Shown: in pieces, positions 6,694 through 13,199 of the stretch | Numbering within the stretch: the first letter of the stretch is position 1 | Layout of the letters: each line of letters starts with the position of its first letter | Assembly (NCBI RefSeq): GCF_037688875.1 | Contig: NZ_JAWDIE010000031.1 | Location: forward strand, 1 to 18,157 | DNA: 18,157 nucleotides | Source: Amphibiibacter pelophylacis | Lineage (GTDB): Bacteria > Pseudomonadota > Gammaproteobacteria > Burkholderiales > Burkholderiaceae_C | Direction of reading: 5' to 3' | Notes under the pieces: generated by a model | Told to the model about the DNA's origin: nothing | The model's input: only the letters and a program-made list of their open reading frames with translations | The model's database searches: none | Translations under genes and position numbers: made by a program

Positions 6694-7575
6694 ATGAGCG
6701 CTCCTGCCCTGCACATCGAACACTTCTTTGATCCCGACACCTGGACGCTGAGCTACCTGGTGATGGACCGTAGCACGGGCGATGCCGCCCTGATCGACAG
6801 CGTGCTCGATTACGATCCCAAATCCGGCCGCACGCGCACGCGCAGCGCCGCCCGGATCGTCGAGCGCGTGAAAGCGCTGGGCGCCCGCGTGCAGTGGATT
6901 CTGGAAACCCACGCCCACGCCGATCACATCTCCGCCGCGCCTTACCTGAAAGAGCAGCTCGGCGGCCAGCTCGCCATTGGCGAGCACATCACCACCGTGC
7001 AGACGGTGTTTGGCAAGGTCTTCAACGCCGGGACCGAGTTCGCCCGCACCGGCGAGCAGTTCGACCGCCTGTTCGCCGACGGCGACACCTTCGCCATCGG
7101 CGGCCTGACGGTGCGCGTCATGCACACGCCCGGCCACACGCCAGCCTGCCTGACCTATGTGATCAGCGATGGCGTCACCACGGCCGCCTTTGTCGGCGAC
7201 ACGCTCTTCATGCCCGATTACGGCACGGCGCGCTGCGATTTTCCCGGCGGAGATGCGCGCACGCTGTTCCGCTCGATCCGCCAGGTGCTGGCGCTGCCGC
7301 CCGAGACGGATCTTTATATGTGCCACGACTACCTGCCCGGCGGGCGCGAGATGCGCTACCGCTGCACGGTGGCCGACCAGCGCGTGGGCAACATCCACGT
7401 GCACGACGGCATCAGCGAGGACGATTTCGTCGCCATGCGCCAGGCCCGCGACGCCACGCTGGACATGCCCACGCTGCTGCTGCCTTCGGTGCAGATCAAT
7501 ATGCGCGGCGGCCAGCTGCCGCCCGCCGAGGACAACGGCGTGCGCTACGTGAAGATTCCGCTCAACGCGCTCTAA
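6694..7575 (+). CDS. pdo: Persulfide dioxygenase (ETHE1/PDO-like, MBL fold)
   Basis: This enzyme should oxidise the sulfane sulfur of glutathione persulfide to sulfite using O2 and a mononuclear iron. The 293-residue protein has a metallo-beta-lactamase fold: THAHADH at 72-78, HTPGHTP at 144-150 with ligand His148, VGDTLF with bridging Asp169, and His211 in CHDY. The segment GTARCDFPGG (177-186) resembles the GRTDF region of ETHE1 enzymes and separates it from glyoxalase II. The ATG follows GGAGA (6684-6688) at good spacing. It is the first gene after the sigma-54 promoter, with the SQR fusion next. Pairing with FisR and SQR supports a dioxygenase rather than a generic hydrolase. Confidence 0.9.
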   Translation: MSAPALHIEHFFDPDTWTLSYLVMDRSTGDAALIDSVLDYDPKSGRTRTRSAARIVERVKALGARVQWILETHAHADHISAAPYLKEQLGGQLAIGEHITTVQTVFGKVFNAGTEFARTGEQFDRLFADGDTFAIGGLTVRVMHTPGHTPACLTYVISDGVTTAAFVGDTLFMPDYGTARCDFPGGDARTLFRSIRQVLALPPETDLYMCHDYLPGGREMRYRCTVADQRVGNIHVHDGISEDDFVAMRQARDATLDMPTLLLPSVQINMRGGQLPPAEDNGVRYVKIPLNAL

Positions 7576-7620
7576 AGCGCTCTAAAGCGCTCTAAAGCGC
7601 TGTGACGCGCTGTGACGCGC
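7571..7620. repeat. Five tandem 10-bp units after the dioxygenase gene
   Basis: Three copies of TCTAAAGCGC (7571-7600) are followed by two copies of the related TGTGACGCGC (7601-7620). The first unit contains the TAA stop of the dioxygenase gene. Because the period is not a multiple of three, TAA or TGA recurs in all three frames. Each GCGC core is self-complementary, so the RNA could form alternative short hairpins. The array occupies over half of the 86-bp gap between the two genes. Confidence 0.8.
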
Positions 7621-7652
7621 CATCCCGCTTAAAAAACCTAAAAACACCCCCT

Positions 7653-7656
7653 GGAG
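7653..7656 (+). promoter_or_regulatory. Ribosome-binding site fixing the SQR-fusion start
   Basis: GGAG lies 5 nt before the ATG at 7662. The same frame is open from an upstream codon at 7602, which falls inside the tandem repeat and has no such site. This places the start at MELRPLTPEL, where homology to the phosphatase-like domain begins. Confidence 0.75.
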
Positions 7657-7661
7657 ACACC

Positions 7662-9338
7662 ATGGAACTGCGCCCCTTGACCCCCGAGCTGACCGTCAGC
7701 CCCCAGATCCGCATGGACGATATCCCCGCACTGGCGCAAGCCGGATTCCGGGCCATCGTCTGCAACCGGCCCGACGGCGAAGCGGCCGACCAGCCCACCT
7801 TTGACGACATCGCCCGCGCCGCCCGCGAGGCGGGGCTGGAGGCGCACTTTCTGCCGGTTGAATCGGGCAAGGTCAGTGACGATAGCGCCGTGCAGTTTGG
7901 CGCCCTGATGGCCACCCTGCCCCGGCCCGTACTGGCCTACTGCCGCACCGGCATGCGCTCGACCACGCTGTGGGCGCTGTCGCAGGCCGGGCAGCGCCCG
8001 CTGCACGAGATCATCAGTGCCAGCGCGGGCGCGGGCTATGACCTGAAGGGCGTGGTGCGGCGCATCGTCAACGGCGGCAAAACGCCCGTTGAAGTGGCCG
8101 ACGCCAGCCACGCCGTCGTCATCGTCGGGGCGGGCGCCGCCGGCATCGCCGTCGCCGCCAGCCTGCGCGCCCGCGCGCCTGATCTGGACGTGGCGCTGGT
8201 CGATCCGGCCACCATCCACTACTACCAGCCGGGCTGGACCCTGGTCGGCAGCGGCGTCTTCCAGCCGCCTGCCACGGGACGCACCATGGCCAGCGTCATC
8301 CCCCCGGGGGTGACCTGGATCCAGGCCGCCGTCGCGGCCTTCGAGCCCGAGCGCAACGCCATCGTCCTGGACGGCTGCCGCGTGGTGCGCTACGAGCAGC
8401 TGGTGGTCTGCCCCGGCCTGAAGCTGGACTGGGGCGCCATCGAAGGCCTGACCGACACCTTGGGGCGCCACGGCGTCACCTCCAACTACCGCTACGATCT
8501 GGCGCCCTACACCTGGCAGATGGTGCAGGCGCTGCAGCGCAAGGGCGGCGGAAAAGCCGTTTTCACCCAGCCGCCCATGCCCATCAAATGCGCGGGCGCG
8601 CCGCAGAAAGCCATGTATCTGTCGGCCGACGCCTGGCGGCGCGCGGGCCTGCTGGCCAACATCGACATCCAGTTCTGCAACGCGGGCGCGGTGCTCTTTG
8701 GCGTGGCCGATTACGTGCCCGCGCTGATGGAATACGTCGAGCGCTACGGCATCCACCTGAACTTTGGCGAGACCCTGACCGCCGTCGATGGCCCGCGCCA
8801 GACGGCCACCTTCCAGCGCAAAGGCGCCGATGGCCAGCCGGAAACCGTGCAGCGCACTTTCGATATGCTGCACGTCGTGCCGCCGCAGAAGGCACCCGAT
8901 TTCATCCGCGTCAGCCCGCTGGCCGATGCGTCCGGCTGGGTGGACATCGACCCGACCAGCCTGACGCACCGGCAGTTTCCCAACATTTTCGCGCTGGGCG
9001 ATGCAGGCAGCAGCCCCAACGCCAAGACCGCTGCCGCCGCGCGCAAACAGGCGCCCGTGGTGGCGCACAACGTGCTGGCTCTGCGCGGCCAGATCGCTGG
9101 ATCGGCGCAGTACGACGGTTACGGCTCCTGCCCGCTCACCGTCGAGCAGGGCCGCATCGTGCTGGCCGAGTTCACCTATGGCGGCAAGGTCGCGCCGTCC
9201 TTCCCGCAGTGGCTGATCAATGGCACGCGTCCCTCGCGCCTGGCGTGGTGGCTCAAGGAGCGCCTGATGCCGCAGCTGTACTGGCAGGCCATGCTCAAGG
9301 GCCGCGAATGGCTGGCCCAGCCGGCGATGAAGGACTGA
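7662..9338 (+). CDS. sqr: Phosphatase-like (DUF442) / sulfide:quinone oxidoreductase fusion
   Basis: The 558-residue protein joins two modules. Residues 1-125 form a DUF442 (Blh-like) domain with the phosphatase/rhodanese-type loop CRTGMRS and nucleophile candidate Cys94. Residues 150-558 form an FAD flavoprotein of the type II SQR class, resembling human SQOR, which oxidises H2S and passes electrons to quinone. FAD-binding GAGAAG is at 156-161 and the redox-cysteine motif KCAGAPQKAMYL has Cys310. C-terminal family blocks include ALGDAGSSPNAKTAAAA (444-460), YGSCPLT and a Trp/Leu-rich end that could contact the membrane. Where human SQOR has its second redox cysteine (GDC), this protein has Ala448. 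Cys250 (VVCPGLKLDW) is another candidate redox residue. The fusion resembles the bifunctional tyrosine phosphatase/FAD oxidoreductase entries common in Burkholderiales. The stop is 1 nt from the SulP start. Confidence 0.88.
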   Translation: MELRPLTPELTVSPQIRMDDIPALAQAGFRAIVCNRPDGEAADQPTFDDIARAAREAGLEAHFLPVESGKVSDDSAVQFGALMATLPRPVLAYCRTGMRSTTLWALSQAGQRPLHEIISASAGAGYDLKGVVRRIVNGGKTPVEVADASHAVVIVGAGAAGIAVAASLRARAPDLDVALVDPATIHYYQPGWTLVGSGVFQPPATGRTMASVIPPGVTWIQAAVAAFEPERNAIVLDGCRVVRYEQLVVCPGLKLDWGAIEGLTDTLGRHGVTSNYRYDLAPYTWQMVQALQRKGGGKAVFTQPPMPIKCAGAPQKAMYLSADAWRRAGLLANIDIQFCNAGAVLFGVADYVPALMEYVERYGIHLNFGETLTAVDGPRQTATFQRKGADGQPETVQRTFDMLHVVPPQKAPDFIRVSPLADASGWVDIDPTSLTHRQFPNIFALGDAGSSPNAKTAAAARKQAPVVAHNVLALRGQIAGSAQYDGYGSCPLTVEQGRIVLAEFTYGGKVAPSFPQWLINGTRPSRLAWWLKERLMPQLYWQAMLKGREWLAQPAMKD

Positions 9339-9339
9339 C

Positions 9340-11094
9340 ATGCAAGGACTGATCTCCCGCCTGCGCCAGGCCCTGCCCACCCTGCCAATTCTGGACTGGG
9401 GACGGCAGTACAGCCGCGCCAACTTCGCCGACGATGCAGTGGCGGCGCTGATCGTCACCATCATGCTGATCCCGCAGAGCCTGGCCTATGCCCTGCTGGC
9501 GGGGCTGCCGCCCGAGGTCGGCCTGTACGCCAGCGTGGCGCCACTGCTGGTTTACGCGGTGCTGGGCAGCAGCCGCGTGCTGGCGGTGGGGCCGGTGGCG
9601 GTGGTCTCCCTGATGACCGCCACCAGCATCGCCGATCTGGCCGCGCGGGGCGTTGCGCCCTACTGGGAGCTGGCGCTGACGCTGGCCGCGATCAGCGGGC
9701 TGATCCTGCTGGTGCTGGGGCTGCTGCGCCTGGGCTTTCTGGCCAGCTTTCTAAGCCACCCGGTGATCTCGGGCTTCATCACCGCGTCCGGGCTGCTGAT
9801 TGCGGCCAGTCAGCTCAAAACGCTGCTGGGCGTGCGCGCCGAAGGCCACACCCTGCCCGGCCTGCTGGCGTCACTGGCCGGGCAGCTGGGCCACGTCCAC
9901 CTCACCACGCTGGCGGTGGGCGCGGCCTGCACGGCGGGCCTGTTCTGGGCGCGGCGCGGGCTCAAGCCGCTGCTGCTGCGCCGGGGGCTGGCCCCGCGTG
10001 CCGCTGATCTGGCCACCAAGGCCGCGCCGGTGGCGCTGATCGTGCTGACCACGCTGCTGTCCTGGGCGCTGGACTGGGCGGGCGGCGGCCTGAAAATCGT
10101 CGGCCACGTCCCGCAGGGCCTGCCGCCGCTGACCGCGCCCAGCTTCAGCCCGGCCGTGTGGGAGGCGCTGTTCCTGCCTGCGCTGCTGATCAGCCTGGTG
10201 GGTTTTGTGGAATCGGTCTCGGTCGGGCAAACGCTGGCCGCGCGCCGCCGCCAGCGCATCGTGCCCGATCAGGAACTGATCGCGCTGGGTGGCAGCAACC
10301 TGGCAGCGGCGTTCACAGGGGGCTTTCCGGTGACGGGCGGCTTTGCGCGATCCGTCGTCAACTTTGACGCGGGCGCGCAGACCCCGGCGGCGGGGGTCTA
10401 CACGGCGCTGGGCCTGCTGCTGGCTTCGCTGCTGCTGACCCCGGCGCTGTACTTCCTGCCGCAGGCCACGCTGGCCGCGACCATCGTGGTGGCCGTGCTG
10501 TCGCTGGTCGATTTTGGCGTGCTGCGCCGCACCTGGCGTTTCTCGAAAGCCGATTTCTCCGCCGTGGCCGCGACGCTGCTGGGCACGCTGGGGCTGGGGG
10601 TCGAACTGGGGCTGGTGCTGGGAGTCTCGCTGTCGCTGCTGCTGTTTCTCTACCGCAGCAGCCGCCCGCACATCGCCGAAGTCGGGCTGGTGCCCGGCAC
10701 CGAGCATTTCCGCAACGTACTGCGCCATGCCGTGCGCACCGACGACACGCTGCTGAGCCTGCGGGTGGACGAAAGCCTGTTTTTCGCCAACGCCCGCGCG
10801 CTGGAGGACCGCATCAACGACGCCGTGGCCACCCGGCCCGCTTTGCGCCATGTGGTGCTGCTGTGTTCGGCCATCAATGCCATCGACGCCAGCGCACTGG
10901 ACAGCCTGGAGGCCATCGTCCACCGCCTGCGCGACGCGGGCGTAACGCTGCACCTGAGCGAAGTCAAGGGCCCGGTCATGGATGCGCTGCAGCGCAGCGA
11001 TTTCCTGCCGCAGCTGGGCGGCCCGGTTTTTCTGACGCACTACCAGGCTGTGCAGGCGCTGGGCACGCCGCAACCCCAGCCCCAGGCGGTCTAA
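9340..11094 (+). CDS. SulP family inorganic anion transporter with STAS domain
   Basis: This 584-residue inner-membrane protein carries sulfate-like anions. The N-terminal region has the SulP signatures IMLIPQSLAYALLAGLPPEVGLY and VLAVGPVAVVSLMTA, followed by many hydrophobic segments to about residue 440. A cytoplasmic STAS domain at roughly 450-570 includes a typical CSAINAIDASALDSLE helix. AAGGA, 5 nt before the ATG, overlaps the last codons of the SQR gene, and the two genes are separated by 1 nt, so they are co-transcribed and probably coupled. The substrate is not shown by sequence. Context suggests sulfite, sulfate or thiosulfate handling during sulfide oxidation. SulP members can also carry bicarbonate or other anions. 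Confidence 0.9.
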   Translation: MQGLISRLRQALPTLPILDWGRQYSRANFADDAVAALIVTIMLIPQSLAYALLAGLPPEVGLYASVAPLLVYAVLGSSRVLAVGPVAVVSLMTATSIADLAARGVAPYWELALTLAAISGLILLVLGLLRLGFLASFLSHPVISGFITASGLLIAASQLKTLLGVRAEGHTLPGLLASLAGQLGHVHLTTLAVGAACTAGLFWARRGLKPLLLRRGLAPRAADLATKAAPVALIVLTTLLSWALDWAGGGLKIVGHVPQGLPPLTAPSFSPAVWEALFLPALLISLVGFVESVSVGQTLAARRRQRIVPDQELIALGGSNLAAAFTGGFPVTGGFARSVVNFDAGAQTPAAGVYTALGLLLASLLLTPALYFLPQATLAATIVVAVLSLVDFGVLRRTWRFSKADFSAVAATLLGTLGLGVELGLVLGVSLSLLLFLYRSSRPHIAEVGLVPGTEHFRNVLRHAVRTDDTLLSLRVDESLFFANARALEDRINDAVATRPALRHVVLLCSAINAIDASALDSLEAIVHRLRDAGVTLHLSEVKGPVMDALQRSDFLPQLGGPVFLTHYQAVQALGTPQPQPQAV

Positions 11095-11133
11095 AAGACC
11101 GAAGCCGGGAAGACCTCCGGGCCATATCCCAGC

Positions 11134-11997
11134 TCAGCGGCGCGGCAGTGGCTCCGAACGCACGCCCTCGCCGTCGCCAAAGGCCGCATCGTCCAGCGCC
11201 GTGCTGGCCGACACGCCCGCCGGGCAGGCCTGCCAGGGCGCGCGCGGGTCGCTGGCGGCGATCAGCGCCTGGACCCGCGCCGCGTCGGTCAGGCGGGCGC
11301 GCAGGCGCTGGGTCTGCGGTTTGGCCACGGCGATCACGCTGGCCTGCGCGGCCCCTGCGGCCACGGCGCGCGTCTGCTGCGCCTGCGCGGCAGCTTCGCT
11401 GTCGAAATAACCCAGATTGAGCCCGCCGCGCGCCGTGGCGGGCAAGGCAAAACGCCAGGGGGTAAAGACCTCCTGCGATTTCACGCCCTGCCCAGCCAGC
11501 TGCTGCTGCAGCGGCAGGATGTCTTTTTTGTCCATCGGCCCGGCAAACACCATCCAGACCGGGCGCTCGCCCGCGCTCAAGCGCAGCCAGGTGCCGCTGC
11601 GGCGGTCGGTGCGCAGGGTGGGATCGTTGGCCAGCACGTCGATGCGCTGCACCGGCATCCAGCCCGTCTGCACGCACAGCGGGTCGCCCGAGCCAGAACC
11701 TGCTTCTGTCACAGCCGCTGGAAGCGTTGCAGCGGGTGCCGGGGATGGAGTAGATGGAGTGGTCGGGACCGGATCTGGCGGGGCAGCAGCGACAGCCGGT
11801 GCGGGATTCTTTTCTGGCCCGACGGCTGGCGCAGCCGCAGCCACCGCACCGGGTGCGGGCAGCGGCAGCATGGCGATCTCCTGCGGCGGCCCTGTGGGCA
11901 CGGCGGGGGGCGATGCAGGCCCGTCGCCCTGAGGCAGATTCCAGTACAGCACCACCGCATTGGCCAGCAGCAGAAGGATCACAAGGGTACGGCGCAT
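11134..11997 (-). CDS. Membrane-anchored SPOR-like protein
   Basis: The 287-residue protein starts with a single hydrophobic helix (residues 4-20, TLVILLLLANAVVLYWN), probably an uncleaved inner-membrane anchor. A long Pro/Ala/Thr linker (about 25-100) follows. The globular C-terminal part (about 105-250) contains WMVFAGPMDKKDILPLQQQLAGQG, which resembles the beta-alpha start of a SPOR fold, the domain that binds denuded peptidoglycan glycan strands. The domain call is moderate because SPOR sequences diverge strongly. It lies 39 nt after birA on the same strand, so the two are probably co-transcribed, and it converges with the SulP gene across a 39-nt gap without a clear terminator. Its role is not established. 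Confidence 0.7.
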   Translation of the reverse strand: MRRTLVILLLLANAVVLYWNLPQGDGPASPPAVPTGPPQEIAMLPLPAPGAVAAAAPAVGPEKNPAPAVAAAPPDPVPTTPSTPSPAPAATLPAAVTEAGSGSGDPLCVQTGWMPVQRIDVLANDPTLRTDRRSGTWLRLSAGERPVWMVFAGPMDKKDILPLQQQLAGQGVKSQEVFTPWRFALPATARGGLNLGYFDSEAAAQAQQTRAVAAGAAQASVIAVAKPQTQRLRARLTDAARVQALIAASDPRAPWQACPAGVSASTALDDAAFGDGEGVRSEPLPRR

Positions 11998-12036
11998 GGC
12001 AGGTCCAGTCGGGAAATCGAAAAAATCGCCAGAAAG

Positions 12037-12978
12037 TCAGGCCGGGCGCGGGCGCACGGACATCTCGCCGCTGATCTGGCGCAGCGGCCCGTCCGGGCCC
12101 TGCAGCAGCAGCGCGCCGCTGTCGTCCACGCCCTGGGCCACGCCCAGCAGACGCCAGACGCCCGCCTCGTCCACCTGGCCGACCTCTTGCCCCTGCAGCA
12201 GATCGGCTTGCGCGTAAATGCTGCGCAGCGGCGCCCAGCCTGCCGCATCAAACCGCGCCAGCGCCTGCGCCAGCGGAGGCAGAAGGCGCTGCAGCCAGAC
12301 TTCGGCGCTGGCGGGCGGCGCCAGATCGTCCAGCGCGGCGTGGCCGCTGGCGTAGCGCACCGGGTCGTTCTGCGCCTGCGGCTGGCTGCGCAGATTCAAC
12401 CCGAAGCCAATCACGCAGCGCCGCTGCCCCTGGAAGCGGCTGGCCTCGATCAGGATGCCGCCCAGCTTGTCGGCCAGGCGCCCGCCCGGCAGTGTCTCGC
12501 CCCGGGGCGGACGCACGGCCAGATCGTTGGGCCACTTCAGCGCCAGACGCCGCGCCGCCGCCGGTGGGAGCAGGCCCTGCAGCGCCTGCCACAGCGCCAG
12601 GCCCACGGCCAGCGACAGGCCGGACAGATCCTCGCGCTGCAGCGGCACGTCGAGCGAGACCATCAGCCCATCGCCCGGCGCCGATCGCCAGGTGCGGCCG
12701 CGCCGCCCGCGTCCGTCGCTCTGGCTGTCGGCCACCAGCAGGCGGGCCGCTGGGGCCGTCCCTTGCGGATCGGGCCAGGGCGCCTGCATCAGCACCGTGC
12801 TGGTTGAGGTCGTTTGCGCCACCCATCGCCCCTGCCAGCCGCCTGGCGGCCAAGCGCCGTCCTGCAGCGCCGCCAGCAGCGGCCCGGCGCGCTGCACCGC
12901 GGCCGCGTCGGCCCAAGCCTCGGGCCAGCTGTCGCGGGACGGATCAAAAGCCGCAGGGGCGGGGCTGAAAGCGGTCAT
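12037..12978 (-). CDS. birA: Biotin--[acetyl-CoA-carboxylase] ligase, monofunctional
   Basis: This enzyme forms biotinyl-5'-AMP and transfers biotin to the carrier-protein subunit of acetyl-CoA carboxylase. The 313-residue protein has the biotinyl-AMP motif GRGRRGRTW (89-97), the catalytic KWPND (148-152), KLGGILIE (171-178) and GFGLN (191-195), followed by a small C-terminal beta-barrel. There is an insertion at about 154-170 between KWPND and KLGG. The N-terminal 50 residues show no winged-helix DNA-binding domain, so it should not repress a biotin operon as the E. coli protein does. The ATG overlaps the TGA of a short upstream frame (ATGA), see the entry at 12975-13145. Confidence 0.92.
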   Translation of the reverse strand: MTAFSPAPAAFDPSRDSWPEAWADAAAVQRAGPLLAALQDGAWPPGGWQGRWVAQTTSTSTVLMQAPWPDPQGTAPAARLLVADSQSDGRGRRGRTWRSAPGDGLMVSLDVPLQREDLSGLSLAVGLALWQALQGLLPPAAARRLALKWPNDLAVRPPRGETLPGGRLADKLGGILIEASRFQGQRRCVIGFGLNLRSQPQAQNDPVRYASGHAALDDLAPPASAEVWLQRLLPPLAQALARFDAAGWAPLRSIYAQADLLQGQEVGQVDEAGVWRLLGVAQGVDDSGALLLQGPDGPLRQISGEMSVRPRPA

Positions 12979-13145
12979 GTGCCGATTTTAGGGGATGGCC
13001 GCAGCGCCAGCGCCGCCCGCCCCAGCAGCACCATCATCGGGTCCCCCTGGCGGGTCAGGACGAGGGAGGCCAGAAAAGACAGGGCATCCGTGCGCATGGG
13101 GCATTCTGGGATCAGGCGCCAGCCGCAGGGCCTGCCCCCGTTCAT
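12975..13145 (-). CDS. Possible 56-codon ORF overlapping the birA start (doubtful)
   Basis: A minus-strand frame from an ATG at 13145 would encode 56 residues with a moderately hydrophobic middle (ALSFLASLVL, MMVLLGRAALAL). It ends in a TGA that overlaps the birA ATG by 4 nt, the usual geometry of translational coupling. No ribosome-binding site is evident, I recognise no family, and this frame is open for far longer upstream as the antisense of topB, so its openness has little weight. It may be a chance frame within the 221-nt birA/topB divergent region, in which I see no other convincing element. Confidence 0.15.
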   Translation of the reverse strand: MNGGRPCGWRLIPECPMRTDALSFLASLVLTRQGDPMMVLLGRAALALRPSPKIGT

Positions 13146-13199
13146 GGCATGATGGCGCTCGTCTGAAAATACGCCGCCCCACCTGCGGCCGCCACTTCC

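Noticed and set aside
7638..9464. A 608-codon minus-strand frame opposite the SQR fusion
   Set aside because: No domain is recognisable, it contains His/Gly/Val/Arg-rich shadow composition, and the opposite strand encodes a clear flavoprotein.
11095..11133. A terminator between the convergent SulP and SPOR genes
   Set aside because: Only a short CCGG/CCGG pairing without a T-tract is present, too weak to call.
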